From Quinella sp. 2Q5 (GTDB lineage: Bacteria > Bacillota > Negativicutes > Selenomonadales > Selenomonadaceae): a DNA stretch of 64,000 nucleotides. The DNA is taken from the NCBI GenBank assembly GCA_015206785.1, contig JADEZQ010000008.1, forward strand, positions 1-64,000, in the 5' to 3' direction. Positions 11,180-20,962 of this stretch are shown piece after piece (within the stretch, counting starts at the first letter, position 1; every line of letters begins with the position of its first letter). The position numbers were made by a program, and so were the translations under genes. A model generated the notes under the pieces. That model had not been told where the DNA came from. It was given only the letters and a program-made list of their open reading frames with translations, and did not search any database.

Positions 11180-12043
11180 TTACAGCCGCCCGACACGATA
11201 GCCGACGAACTTGGCCGCATCCCTGAAGATTGCGCCGAAGCAGTCGAGGGGATTTTTTTTTGCCAACGCCGCCAGCTTCATGAGGACGAATTTTTTTCCT
11301 GCGCCCTCCGCTGAACCGAACGTTTGACGAATCCACGGCTCCTGCGCGTGAAATTTTCCGATCTGCACGTAGCGACGAAATTCCTGCGCGGCGGTGAAGT
11401 TGTGCGAATGGAAGACCTGAGCTTGCGCCGCGTAAAAAATTTTCCGACCGCGCATCAACATCTTTGCCGCGACGAACATGTCTTCGCAAAGCGGCACGTT
11501 CTTCGGGAAGCCGCCGACCTCTTGCAACGCCGCGAGCCGATACGCCGCGAACGAGTTGGACGCGAACGCCGTCTTGAGCCCGAAAATTTTTCTGTCGTCG
11601 AACGAACGCAGTTGGCTCGTCGCGGGATAGTTGAACGCCCGAAGAAATTTCGCCTCCTCCGTTGCGTCGGCGTGGGGCAGCTGTCTGCCGTAGCTCATGC
11701 CGACCGTCGAGTCTTCCGCGAAAATTTTTACCAGCATTGCAAGCGCGTCGTCGTCGTGGAGCAAAACGTCCTGCGTCAGAAAAATTGCGACGTCGAGCGG
11801 CGAACGGCTCATCAGCGTTTCCAATGCCAGTTGACGCGTCGCGCCGTGGTTGAAAGTTTTTCGTTCGATGGTCAGCACGTCGAGCCCGAAGCTGCGTGCC
11901 AAATCCGCCGTGCCGTCCGTTGATTGCGAATCGACGATGAGTTTGGAAGTCGGCAACGATTGTGCGGCGAGCTGAACGAGCAGCGTGCGAAATTGTTCGC
12001 CGGCGTTGAGCGTCGGGATAATCAGTCCGAAGTTCATGAGCAC
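11180..12043 (-). CDS. Glycosyltransferase family 2 (rhamnosyltransferase-like)
   Basis: GLIIPTLNAGEQFRTLLVQLAAQSLPTSKLIVDSQSTDGTADLA; GT-A fold signature. Confidence 0.8.
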   Translation of the reverse strand: MLMNFGLIIPTLNAGEQFRTLLVQLAAQSLPTSKLIVDSQSTDGTADLARSFGLDVLTIERKTFNHGATRQLALETLMSRSPLDVAIFLTQDVLLHDDDALAMLVKIFAEDSTVGMSYGRQLPHADATEEAKFLRAFNYPATSQLRSFDDRKIFGLKTAFASNSFAAYRLAALQEVGGFPKNVPLCEDMFVAAKMLMRGRKIFYAAQAQVFHSHNFTAAQEFRRYVQIGKFHAQEPWIRQTFGSAEGAGKKFVLMKLAALAKKNPLDCFGAIFRDAAKFVGYRVGRL

Positions 12044-12044
12044 C

Positions 12045-13178
12045 TCACATCACAAGCGACAGGATAGCCACGATGATTGAGCCGAAGCTGAAGCCGCGGG
12101 GGACGTCCTCTTTGGCGACGAGCGGCACGCGTGCGACGGGCTTGCCGTCATAGCGAAGAACTGCCGTGCCCAAAACTTTGCCGGCCTCAATCTCGGCGTC
12201 GACGATGCGCGGAAGGTCATAGGTCACGCTCAAAAGTTTGGGGTCTTCGCCGGGCATGAGCGGGAAGCTGAAGTCGTCATCAATGCCCACGCGAACAGTC
12301 GCCTGTTTGCCGCCGCGCACGAAGACGTTTTTGTTGGATCGGTCCTTGTGAATGGCGTCGACCATGCGCACGCGTTCAAAGCCGAAGTCGAACATGTTCG
12401 CCGCGTCATCAAAGCGCGTGTCCTGATCCGCCGAACGCATGACGATTGCAATGAGCTCGACGCCGTCGCGTTTGGCAGAGGCAGCAAGACATCCGCCCGC
12501 CGCTTGAGTCCAGCCGGTCTTGATTCCGTTGGCACCCTTGTACTTGCCAAGCAGATGGTTCGTGTTGTTGAGCTCAGCCCATTTGTCTTTGGGCTTGAGC
12601 CAACGAATGGACGTGCGTTGCGTCTCGACCAGCTTGCGGAAGTCGGCGTTCTTCATGCAGCTCACGGCGATGCGTGCCATATCCGCGGCGGTGGAGTAAT
12701 GATTCGGCGCGGGCAATCCGTTCGGGTTGGCGAAGTGCGAATCTTTGCAGCCGATGGACTTTGCGCGCTCGTTCATCATCTCGGCGAAGCCCTGAACGTT
12801 TCCGCCGACAGCCTGAGCCAGAGCAACCGCCCCGCCGTTTTCAGAGACCAACATCACCGCGGTCATCATGTCCCACGCGCTAAGGATGTCGCCTTCGCCC
12901 CAAGCAAGCGTGTTGTCCTCGGTGTAGATTGTCGCGCGACTGACCGGCACCTCGTCCGTCGGCTTGAGATGTTCAAGCGCAAGCAGACACGTCAACATTT
13001 TGGTCATGGACGCGGGCTCACGTCGGGCGTCGGAATTTCTTTCGTAGAGTATGCGCCCCGTCGAAGCCTCAACCAAAACCGCCGCGTCCGCAGAAATTTT
13101 CGGCTCGTCCGCCGCCTGAACGACCGCGTTCAACATCAGCAACGCCGCGCAGATTGTCACCGCGAAAAAATTTTTCAT
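12045..13178 (-). CDS. D-alanyl-D-alanine carboxypeptidase (PBP5/DacF-like)
   Basis: SASMTK-like motif PASMTKMLTCLLALEH, SEN motif, KTG motif GIKTGWTQAAGGCLAASAKRDG; signal peptide. Confidence 0.92.
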   Translation of the reverse strand: MKNFFAVTICAALLMLNAVVQAADEPKISADAAVLVEASTGRILYERNSDARREPASMTKMLTCLLALEHLKPTDEVPVSRATIYTEDNTLAWGEGDILSAWDMMTAVMLVSENGGAVALAQAVGGNVQGFAEMMNERAKSIGCKDSHFANPNGLPAPNHYSTAADMARIAVSCMKNADFRKLVETQRTSIRWLKPKDKWAELNNTNHLLGKYKGANGIKTGWTQAAGGCLAASAKRDGVELIAIVMRSADQDTRFDDAANMFDFGFERVRMVDAIHKDRSNKNVFVRGGKQATVRVGIDDDFSFPLMPGEDPKLLSVTYDLPRIVDAEIEAGKVLGTAVLRYDGKPVARVPLVAKEDVPRGFSFGSIIVAILSLVM

Positions 13179-13198
13179 GTCTCCACCTCGCTACGAAA

Positions 13199-13232
13199 AA
13201 AGCCCCCGCACTCGACGGAGGCTTTGGGGATT
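13199..13232 (-). terminator. Rho-independent terminator downstream of tRNA-Pro
   Basis: Reverse strand CCCCAAAGCCTCCGTCGAGTGCGGGGGC + TTTTTT. Confidence 0.6.
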
Positions 13233-13242
13233 TCGTTATTGG

Positions 13243-13316
13243 TCGGAACGACGAGACTTGAACTCACGACCTCTTCCACCCCAAGGAAGCGCTCTACCAA
13301 ACTGAGCTACGTCCCG
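13243..13316 (-). tRNA. tRNA-Pro (anticodon GGG)
   Basis: Reverse strand CGGGACG TA GCTCAGTTTGGTAGAGC G CTTCC TTGGGGT GGAAG AGGTC GTGAG TTCAAGT CTCGT CGTTCCG A cloverleaf. Confidence 0.93.
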
Positions 13317-13372
13317 AACGGCTGTTACTGTAGCACAGCGGAAAAATTTTTGCAAGCACTTTTTTTCGGCGG

Positions 13373-14266
13373 TCACTGCAGAGCCTTGATGAGCGTGACG
13401 GTATTGTTCAACATGCGGTCGACGTAGTCCAGAAGATTTTCGGGCTTAGCCTCGCCGGTGACGATTGGGTCAAGCTCAAAAATTTTCGCGCCGGTCTCGC
13501 GGGCGATGGTCTCTGCGGCTTTTGGGGAATACTGCGGCTCGGTGAAGATGACTTTATTCGGCAGCGTGTTAAGCTTGTCGATGGTCTCTGCAAGCTCCTG
13601 CGGCGTCGGCTCAGTGCCAGGCTCGCGTTCGATGACGGCGACGATGTTCAAGCCGAATTCTGCCGCAAAATACGGGAACGCCTCGTGGAAGGTGACGATG
13701 TCTTTGTTGGGCAACATCTCCAGCGACATATGCATTTCGTCGCGCAGGGTCGTCAGCTCATCGACGTAGTCCAAGGTGTGGCGTTTGTATTTTTCGGCGC
13801 GGGCAGGATCAAGTTCGCACAACTTGGAGTTGATGTTCTTGACCTGCGCAATCGAATAGGTGATGCTCGTCCAGACGTGGGGATTGGGCTCGCCGTCTTC
13901 CATGATGGGTGTTATGTCGGGCGTGTCGGAAGCGTCGATGATCTTCAGGTTCGGGTTCTCGGCGGTGACTTTGTCGAGGAAGCTCTCCATGCCCAAGCCG
14001 TTGACGACGAGAATGTCCGCGCCCTCAAGGTTCTTCATGTCTTCGGGCGTCAGCTGATAATCGTGCAAGCAACCGGTCTGCGGCGGCGTCAGGTTCACGA
14101 CCTCAACGCCTTCGACGCCGCGGGTGATGTTCATCACGTCCAGATACATCGGGTAGAACGACGTGACAATCTTCAACGTGCCGTCGTCTTTCTTTTCGGA
14201 GCCGCAACCCGTCAGCATGAGCGTCAGCAAAATCAGCGCGACAAAAATTTTTTTCATGTCAATCAC
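13373..14266 (-). CDS. Metal (Zn/Mn) ABC transporter substrate-binding lipoprotein, ZnuA/TroA-like
   Basis: Lipobox LTGCGS; VEVVNLTPPQTGCLHDYQLTPEDMKNLEGADILVVNGLGMESF; conserved His-containing motifs. Confidence 0.88.
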   Translation of the reverse strand: MIDMKKIFVALILLTLMLTGCGSEKKDDGTLKIVTSFYPMYLDVMNITRGVEGVEVVNLTPPQTGCLHDYQLTPEDMKNLEGADILVVNGLGMESFLDKVTAENPNLKIIDASDTPDITPIMEDGEPNPHVWTSITYSIAQVKNINSKLCELDPARAEKYKRHTLDYVDELTTLRDEMHMSLEMLPNKDIVTFHEAFPYFAAEFGLNIVAVIEREPGTEPTPQELAETIDKLNTLPNKVIFTEPQYSPKAAETIARETGAKIFELDPIVTGEAKPENLLDYVDRMLNNTVTLIKALQ

Positions 14267-14269
14267 CTT

Positions 14270-15064
14270 TCAAAAGCCCGCGCCCAAATTAGACAGGTTA
14301 ACATTGACGACGATGTCCTGATAGTATGGGGCAGTGACGGCGACGCCGGCGGGTGTGTCAAAATTTTTCGGGCGGGAATCGTCTTCGGGCACAACGACCC
14401 AAAAGATGGCGTCCACTTCCCCCGACGTGAGAGCCGTCGCACGTGCCGCGCTGTCAAGCTGAATCAGCTCAATGTTCTCGTGAAGTCGTTTGGCAATTTC
14501 GGCGAGGACGGCGGTGTTGAATCCGGCGGGCGTGCCGTCAGCCAAAACCAAATCCAACGGCGGCAAGTCGCCCGTCACGCCAACGCGAATCGTCCTTGCG
14601 CCGTCGAAGGTCGGTATCGGCACGGCCGTCGGCGGCAACTTCAGTTCGCGGATAAATTTTTTCGTGATCTCGTCAAGCGTGCCGTCCGCCTTCATCGCGT
14701 TAATCGCCTCGTCAAGAGAATTTTTCAACGCGACGTCGTCTTCACGCACCGCCAAACAAAAATTGTCCGTCAGAGCGGTCGTGCGCTGTTCGTCGGAAAT
14801 TTTGAAGTCCGCGTCGGTTTCCGACATGTACTTGGCGACGATTCCATAGGTCTGAATGCTGTTGATCTGCTGCGCCTTCAACGCCATCTGCATTGAGTTG
14901 AAGTTGTCGTAGAAACTTATTTCGTCGCCAGAAATTTTTGCGGCTTGTTCGGGCGTGGAATTCAGCTGCGTCAGCGTGCCGACCTTGACGGTCTTATCGT
15001 TCGATGAGCCGCAACCCGTCAGCATAAGCGTCAGCACAATCAGCGCGGTAAAAATTTTTTTCAT
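14270..15064 (-). CDS. Solute-binding lipoprotein (SBP_bac_3-like, lobes apparently in permuted order)
   Basis: Starts MKKIFTALIVLTLMLTGCGSS (ATG 15064); C-lobe-like segment (SLDEAINAMKADGTLDEITKKF) precedes N-lobe-like segment (TIRVGVTGDLPPLDLVLADGTPAGFNTAVLAEIAKRL...SGEVDAIFWV). Confidence 0.75.
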   Translation of the reverse strand: MKKIFTALIVLTLMLTGCGSSNDKTVKVGTLTQLNSTPEQAAKISGDEISFYDNFNSMQMALKAQQINSIQTYGIVAKYMSETDADFKISDEQRTTALTDNFCLAVREDDVALKNSLDEAINAMKADGTLDEITKKFIRELKLPPTAVPIPTFDGARTIRVGVTGDLPPLDLVLADGTPAGFNTAVLAEIAKRLHENIELIQLDSAARATALTSGEVDAIFWVVVPEDDSRPKNFDTPAGVAVTAPYYQDIVVNVNLSNLGAGF

Positions 15065-15068
15065 AAGC

Positions 15069-16253
15069 TCAGCCTCGATACTCAGCCGCCAACTTCTTGA
15101 ACAGCGGCAACGAACGTTGAATGGTGTCGGTCTTGATGCAGTAAGCCGCGCGGAAATATCCCGGCGCACCGAAATCCGCACCCGGCACCAGAAGCAAGTC
15201 GTACTTCTTGGCGCGCTCGCAGAAGGCGTAGTCGTCCTCCTCCAGAGCCTTCGGGAAGAGATAGAACGCACCCTGCGGCTTGACGCATTTGAAGCCCGCG
15301 TCGATAAGCCCGTTATAGAGCAGCATGCCGTTGCGTTCGTAGGGTGTGACGTCGACGGCTTTGCCCGCGCAGCGTGCGATGACCATCTGCCACAGGCTCG
15401 GTGCGTTGACGTGCGTCAAAACTCTGGCGGCACCCGCCACAGCTCCGAAGGTCTCGTTGAAGTTGTCCACGGCGTTGGGAACGACGATGTAACCAATGCG
15501 CTCGCCAGGCAATGAAAAACTTTTGCTGTACGAATAGCAGATGAGCGTGTTGAAGTAGAATTTCGTCAGCCACGGAACTTCCACGCCGTAAGCAAGCTCG
15601 CGATAGGGCTCGTCGCTGATGAGGAAGATTCTTTGCCCGTACTGGGTGAAGCGACGCTTGAGTATGTCAGCCAACTTCGTGAGCGTCTCGCGGGAATAGA
15701 CCGCGCCGCTGGGATTGTTCGGGCTGTTGATGATGACTGCTTTGGTCTTGGGCGAAAGTTTCCGGCTGAAATCGTCGAAGTCAATCTGCCAATCTTGCGG
15801 GCGAGGACGAACGACTTTGAGCTCGGCACCGACGGACTCGACGAAAACTTTGTATTCGGGGAAATACGGCGCGAAGGTTATAAACTCGTCGCCGGGCTCC
15901 GCCAAAGCCTTGAAGCAAATCGTAATAGCCGCCGCCGCGCCGCTCGTGATGAAAATATTTTTCCCGCTGAAGTGCGTGTCGAATCGGCGATTGAGGCTCT
16001 CGGCTATTGCCTCGCGGACGGAAGGCTTGCCCGGCGCGACAGTGTAGCCGTGCACGTCGGCGGACGGATAGCTGCGCAGAATGTCGACGGCGGCGTCGCG
16101 GACGAAGTTTGGCGTCGGAATGTTCGGGTTGCCCAGGCTGAAGTCGAAAATATTTTCTTCGCCGACCTCAGCGGCTCGCATGCGCCCGTACTCGAAAATC
16201 GTGCGAATGGTGGACTTCTTCGTGCCCAGCTCATACATCTTGGCTGATACCAT
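15069..16253 (-). CDS. Pyridoxal phosphate-dependent aminotransferase (class I/II)
   Basis: FSLGNPNIPTP, NSPNNPSGAVYSRE, SYSKSFSLPGERIGY (PLP lysine) motifs. Confidence 0.9.
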   Translation of the reverse strand: MVSAKMYELGTKKSTIRTIFEYGRMRAAEVGEENIFDFSLGNPNIPTPNFVRDAAVDILRSYPSADVHGYTVAPGKPSVREAIAESLNRRFDTHFSGKNIFITSGAAAAITICFKALAEPGDEFITFAPYFPEYKVFVESVGAELKVVRPRPQDWQIDFDDFSRKLSPKTKAVIINSPNNPSGAVYSRETLTKLADILKRRFTQYGQRIFLISDEPYRELAYGVEVPWLTKFYFNTLICYSYSKSFSLPGERIGYIVVPNAVDNFNETFGAVAGAARVLTHVNAPSLWQMVIARCAGKAVDVTPYERNGMLLYNGLIDAGFKCVKPQGAFYLFPKALEEDDYAFCERAKKYDLLLVPGADFGAPGYFRAAYCIKTDTIQRSLPLFKKLAAEYRG

Positions 16254-16258
16254 GAAAA

Positions 16259-17287
16259 TCACTCCTTGCGTGTTAAACGATTGATTGCCGCTTCCAACTC
16301 GGAAAGCTTTGCCTGTTGCGCGTCGATGACGGTGAGGAACAGCGGCACCGTCGCCGAAACGTTGCCCGTGGAAAATTCGCCGTGAAAAATTTCATACATC
16401 TCTTGGGCGGAAAGTTGAGCTCGCGCCGACGCCGTGCGATAGAGGAACGTGTTGAGCAAATATTTCTGCGCGACGAACAACAGGAACGGCTCGGACTGCA
16501 GCAGCGGAATTTTTTTCGACAGCGCGTGCACAGCTTCCATGCCGTTGACGGCGTCTCGTGCGCACGCGGAGATTTGTTTTCGGGCGGAACGTTGCTTGAG
16601 CGTCACCGACTCGGCATTGGCGCGATAGAAGTACAGCGGAATCGGCAGGCGCAAAAATCTTTCGGCGCACCAGGCAACGTGAATCGACCAGAGAAAATCT
16701 TCGCCCGACGTTATCTGCGGGAAGGCGACGGCGTTTTCGGTCAAAAGCTTCCTCGCGACGAACTTCATGTACGCCATGTGGAAGAGGCCGTTGATTTGGC
16801 GGCGGCAAAGTTCCACGTGCTCCCCGACGGTCAAAGTCATCTCGTCGTTCGGATTGTTCGCGGTCTCCTCGTCGGTCATGAAGTCGACGGTGCCGTCAGC
16901 GTTGTACATGTAATATTTCGGCGTGTAGACGACGTCGGCTTTGGCATTGGTCGCGGCGGCGTAGAGAATCTCCAGCGCGGTCTCCACGACGAAATCGTCA
17001 GCGTCGGCGAAGAAAACGTATTCGCCGCGTGCAAGCTCCAGCCCGATGTTCCTGGGCAATGCCGCGCCGCCCGAATTCGTTTCCGTCTGCATGAGCTTGA
17101 GCCGCCCGCCAAACTGTTCGCGAAAACTTTCGGCAACGGCGACGGAGTTGTCAGTCGAGCAATCGTCCACGACAATCAATTCAAAGTCCGTGAACGTCTG
17201 CGTCAAAAAACTCTTCAGGCACGCGCCGATAAATCGTTCGGCGTTGAACACGGGAACGATAACGCTCACAGCGGGAAAATTTTTCAT
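16259..17287 (-). CDS. Glycosyltransferase family 2
   Basis: VSVIVPVFNAERFIGACLKSFLTQTFTDFELIVVDDCSTDNS...FFADADDFV. Confidence 0.88.
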   Translation of the reverse strand: MKNFPAVSVIVPVFNAERFIGACLKSFLTQTFTDFELIVVDDCSTDNSVAVAESFREQFGGRLKLMQTETNSGGAALPRNIGLELARGEYVFFADADDFVVETALEILYAAATNAKADVVYTPKYYMYNADGTVDFMTDEETANNPNDEMTLTVGEHVELCRRQINGLFHMAYMKFVARKLLTENAVAFPQITSGEDFLWSIHVAWCAERFLRLPIPLYFYRANAESVTLKQRSARKQISACARDAVNGMEAVHALSKKIPLLQSEPFLLFVAQKYLLNTFLYRTASARAQLSAQEMYEIFHGEFSTGNVSATVPLFLTVIDAQQAKLSELEAAINRLTRKE

Positions 17288-17291
17288 GAGA

Positions 17292-19148
17292 TCACTCCTC
17301 GTCTTCGGTCAGTTTGTGTTGCCCAAGCATCGTCGTCAAAGTCTCGCGGGTGAAGCTGTATTCGGCGGCGGAAAAATCCTGCGCGGGGTCGTAGCGATTG
17401 GATTTCGCGTTGATGATTCCGCAGAAGGTGTCGTAGAACATGTCGTTGGTGAAGTAGCCGGCGCGGCGGCTCTCAAGCGCGGCGACACGGTCGGGAAAAA
17501 TTTTTTCATACGCCGGCGAAAAATACATGAACATCGGCACGCGCAACATCTCGAAGCGGAAGACGTCGGGGTTGTGAGAAATCTCCAAGTCCTCGCCGTG
17601 GTCAGAGAAGTAGATCATCGCCTGCAGGTTGAGATTCGTCCGCGCGTAATCGAAAATCTTCGACAGGACGTAATCGGTATAGAGGATTGAATTTGCGTAG
17701 CTCGGTGCCGCAAGCATCATGCCGGTGCCGTCGCGGGTCACCCACTTTTTGAAGCGGCGCGGGTAGCGGCTGTTGTAATAGATGTGGCTGCCCATCAGGT
17801 GGAAGACGACGAAATTGTTTTCGTTCGGGTCGATGCGGTCGAAAAATTTCAGCAGAACTTCGTCTTCCAGCTCGCTGAAGTCAAAGGCGTCGTCCGTCCA
17901 ATCGGAAACGTCAGCGGTCTTGGCAACGAGAGTTATCGCGCTGTCGAATTCGCCGTAGCGTCCTTGGTTGCTGAACCAGTAGGTTTTGTAGCCGGCTTTG
18001 CGTGCGGCGTCGACAATCGATACGGACTCGAAAAATTCTTTGGCGTTGTATTGGCTCTGTTCAGTCAGCGCGCGTTGCAAGACGGGCACAGTCTGCGTCC
18101 ACGAGGCGTAAACGTTATCGAAGATGATAAACTTCCCGTCGGTAGCCGTCAAGGCGGGCGTGTTGTCGTCGGCTTGAACGTAGTCGGGATTGATGACGGC
18201 GTCGGCGGGCAACGGCGGCGTCGGAAAATTTTTCGCGAGTTTGCTGTCGAGCCAGGGCGTGTCGTCGAACGGGAAGGCGGGGTTATAGGCGTGCATGTAG
18301 GTCCGGCTCGCACTCTCACCTATGACGAAAATCACCGTGCCGTTCAATTTGGCGGGCAAGGTCTGCGTGGCGTCGATGTCAAGGTCGGCAAGACGCGCGG
18401 CGCGGTCTTCGCTGTAACGTTGGGTCTGCGCGGCGTAGTCGGTCACCGTTTTCCACAAGCCTGCCATAGACGTCTGCGGCGCGTAGAAAATCAGCGCGGC
18501 GAAACTTGCGAACATTGCAATGGCGGCGGCGGCAGTGTGCTCCGTGTCGAAGGTCAGCCGTCGTAAAAATTTTTCGTGAGACTTGTACGTCAGCCGCAAA
18601 AAAAATCCGACGAGCAACACGATCATCAACGCCGTCGGCAATCCAATCATCGCGCGGATAAATTCGCCCGCCTCGTGCCAATTGGTCAGGTACAGAGCCA
18701 TCAGCGACGCCGGCGACAGGCAATGCCACGTCATGCAGTAATAGACGACCTCCACGAGCGGCACCAGCCAGCAGATTAAATTCAGCGCGGCAATCGTCAG
18801 CGGCGCACGGAAAGTTATCAGCGCGGCGGTGAGGAAGACGAACATCGCCGTGCCGACCGCGAAGTCGTAGTATATCAGCGACATGAACCACTGCCTTTGA
18901 TATGTCCACGTGTACAGCAGAGGGAACGTCATCAGCCACGCCAGCCCCGTCAAAAAGTTCGGCAGGTGTTGGCGGTTGAAAAGCTCCGCCCCCGCGGCGA
19001 ACTGAATCAGCCACAGCATTGCAATCGTCGCGGGTATGGGCGGCAGGAAGTATTGTGGCGCGGCGGGCTGCCCGATGTCGATGTAAAACACTTCGCCCAG
19101 GTAATAGTACAGCGCGGCGCACAGCAAAAATTTTTTCGTGTCAGTCAT
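17292..19148 (-). CDS. Phosphoethanolamine transferase / sulfatase-family membrane protein (EptA/CptA-like)
   Basis: N-terminal hydrophobic segments; GTVIFVIGESASRTYMHAYNP, HLMGSHIYYNSRYP, YFSDHGED motifs. Confidence 0.82.
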   Translation of the reverse strand: MTDTKKFLLCAALYYYLGEVFYIDIGQPAAPQYFLPPIPATIAMLWLIQFAAGAELFNRQHLPNFLTGLAWLMTFPLLYTWTYQRQWFMSLIYYDFAVGTAMFVFLTAALITFRAPLTIAALNLICWLVPLVEVVYYCMTWHCLSPASLMALYLTNWHEAGEFIRAMIGLPTALMIVLLVGFFLRLTYKSHEKFLRRLTFDTEHTAAAAIAMFASFAALIFYAPQTSMAGLWKTVTDYAAQTQRYSEDRAARLADLDIDATQTLPAKLNGTVIFVIGESASRTYMHAYNPAFPFDDTPWLDSKLAKNFPTPPLPADAVINPDYVQADDNTPALTATDGKFIIFDNVYASWTQTVPVLQRALTEQSQYNAKEFFESVSIVDAARKAGYKTYWFSNQGRYGEFDSAITLVAKTADVSDWTDDAFDFSELEDEVLLKFFDRIDPNENNFVVFHLMGSHIYYNSRYPRRFKKWVTRDGTGMMLAAPSYANSILYTDYVLSKIFDYARTNLNLQAMIYFSDHGEDLEISHNPDVFRFEMLRVPMFMYFSPAYEKIFPDRVAALESRRAGYFTNDMFYDTFCGIINAKSNRYDPAQDFSAAEYSFTRETLTTMLGQHKLTEDEE

Positions 19149-19152
19149 TTTC

Positions 19153-20691
19153 TCACGAGACAATCATAGTGACGAGCCAGACGGCAAGCGGAATGGTCAC
19201 GCAGGCGATGCCGATGAAGTCGATGTAAACGCCCGTGGCAATCATCTTGGTTATCGGGACGTATCCACTGGCATAGACGATAGCATTCGGCGGCGTGGAA
19301 ACCGGCAACATGAATCCGAGCGACGCGCTCAACGCAATGCCGACCGACACGGGCACGGGACTCAGGTTCGCGGAAACGGCTATCGTTATCGCCAAAGGAC
19401 CAATCATGTTAGTCGCCGCCGTGTGTGATGTCAGCTCCGACAGCAACAGAGCCAGCACCGAGAATATCCCGACCAAGAAGAACTGCGTTGCCGAGCCGCC
19501 TATCTCGTCGACAATCAAGTCACCGATCCACAGCGACAGCCCCGTCTTGTACATCATGCCGCCCATTGCCAAGCCGCCGCCGAACAGAATCAGCGTGCCC
19601 CACTCAATGCCCGCGGACGCTTCCTTCCACGTGATGGTGAATTCGCGTTTGGCAAAGTTCACGGGCAACAGGAACAACATCATCGCGCCGACGAGTGCCG
19701 CAATCGCTTCGGGGAAGAGCGTTTCATACATTTTCATCACGGGGCTGGTTTCGCCGAGGAAGATGTTCAGAAAGCCGGGGATTATCCACAGCACCACCGC
19801 CGTCACGAACGCAGCCATAGTGTTCTTCTGCGCACGAGTCCAGTCACCCAGCTCAGCCACTCGCGCACGAATGAATTCTTCCGCGCCGTCGATTTTCTCC
19901 ACGTCCGCGGGGAAAAGTTTCGACAGCACCACATAGGCTATTGCGAAGTAACAGACCATCGCGATAGAGCCCCAGATCATCCACTCAAAGAACGAGACGT
20001 GAATGTTTTCCATCGAATCCAAGAAGCCGAGCATGATTAAGTTCGGCGGCGTGCCAATCGGCGTCAACACCCCGCCAATCGACGCGCTGTAGGCAGTCAT
20101 CAGCATCAGACCCGTGGCGTATTTGTATTCCGACAGATTTATTTCGCGACCGTTCGCCGCCATCATCTCCTTGATTGAATTGAGCAGCCCAAGGCAAATC
20201 GGGAACATCATCGCCGCCGTGGCAGTGTTGCTCACCCAGCCGGAGCACAGTGCCGTTGCCAGACCGATTGCCAGAAAAATTCTGCGCGGGTTTGATCCGA
20301 CCCATTTCCTGGACAGCAACCAGTAAGCAAAGCGTTTGTCCAGCCCGTGCATCATCATCGCCTTCGCCAAAATGAAGCCGCCCATGAACAGGAAAATCAT
20401 CGAGTTGGCGAACGAGGCGAACGCTCCCGAAACCGGCACAGCCCCCGTCATCACGGTCAGCGTGGGACCGAGCAACGACGTCACGGGAATGGGCACGGGT
20501 TCGGTTATCCACCACAGAGCCACGAGCGTCATTATCGCCAGCAATTTGTGCGCCTCCAACGTCAGCCCATCAATCGGCGTCAACATCACCGCCAACGCGG
20601 CGAGCGGTCCGACAATCAAGCCAAACGTCCGCCGCCTTCGGTCGAATGCCTGCTCAGCATCCTTGATCCTTTGCGCCTGCGAGGCTTGCAT
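19153..20691 (-). CDS. DASS-family anion:sodium symporter (SLC13/CitT-like)
   Basis: Multiple TM segments; MLPVSTPPNAIVYASGYVPITKMI and LTPIGTPPNLIMLGF signatures. Confidence 0.88.
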   Translation of the reverse strand: MQASQAQRIKDAEQAFDRRRRTFGLIVGPLAALAVMLTPIDGLTLEAHKLLAIMTLVALWWITEPVPIPVTSLLGPTLTVMTGAVPVSGAFASFANSMIFLFMGGFILAKAMMMHGLDKRFAYWLLSRKWVGSNPRRIFLAIGLATALCSGWVSNTATAAMMFPICLGLLNSIKEMMAANGREINLSEYKYATGLMLMTAYSASIGGVLTPIGTPPNLIMLGFLDSMENIHVSFFEWMIWGSIAMVCYFAIAYVVLSKLFPADVEKIDGAEEFIRARVAELGDWTRAQKNTMAAFVTAVVLWIIPGFLNIFLGETSPVMKMYETLFPEAIAALVGAMMLFLLPVNFAKREFTITWKEASAGIEWGTLILFGGGLAMGGMMYKTGLSLWIGDLIVDEIGGSATQFFLVGIFSVLALLLSELTSHTAATNMIGPLAITIAVSANLSPVPVSVGIALSASLGFMLPVSTPPNAIVYASGYVPITKMIATGVYIDFIGIACVTIPLAVWLVTMIVS

Positions 20692-20748
20692 TTTGAATCG
20701 TCTCCTTTTACTATGGTTGCAAAATTTATAGTGAGGTGCCCGCCAATG

Positions 20749-20958
20749 ACTACAGCGGAATTAATCGACCGATTGGAAAAAGTTCACGCGGAACGGAAGA
20801 TGGAATCTCATCACGACATGCTGTTCCAAAGCTACCCCGACATCGAGGCACTCGACGCCGTCATCAACCTGGTGAAATTTTTGGACGGGAAGAGACCTTC
20901 CGATACCGTGACCGTCGCCGAACTTCTGGTTCAGCTCACCGCGCCGCGCATGCCGTAA
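20749..20958 (+). CDS. Small hypothetical protein (69 aa)
   Basis: ATG 20749 with GAGGTG upstream; MTTAELIDRLEKVHAERKMESHHDMLFQSYPDIEALDAVINLVKFLDGKRP. Confidence 0.5.
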   Translation, partial: TTAELIDRLEKVHAERKMESHHDMLFQSYPDIEALDAVINLVKFLDGKRPSDTVTVAELLVQLTAPRMP

Positions 20959-20962
20959 CTTT

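Noticed and set aside
15065-15271. N-terminal extension of ORF 14270..15271
   Set aside because: Extension overlaps the aminotransferase gene in another frame; signal peptide/lipobox start MKKIF at 15064 is clearly the true start.
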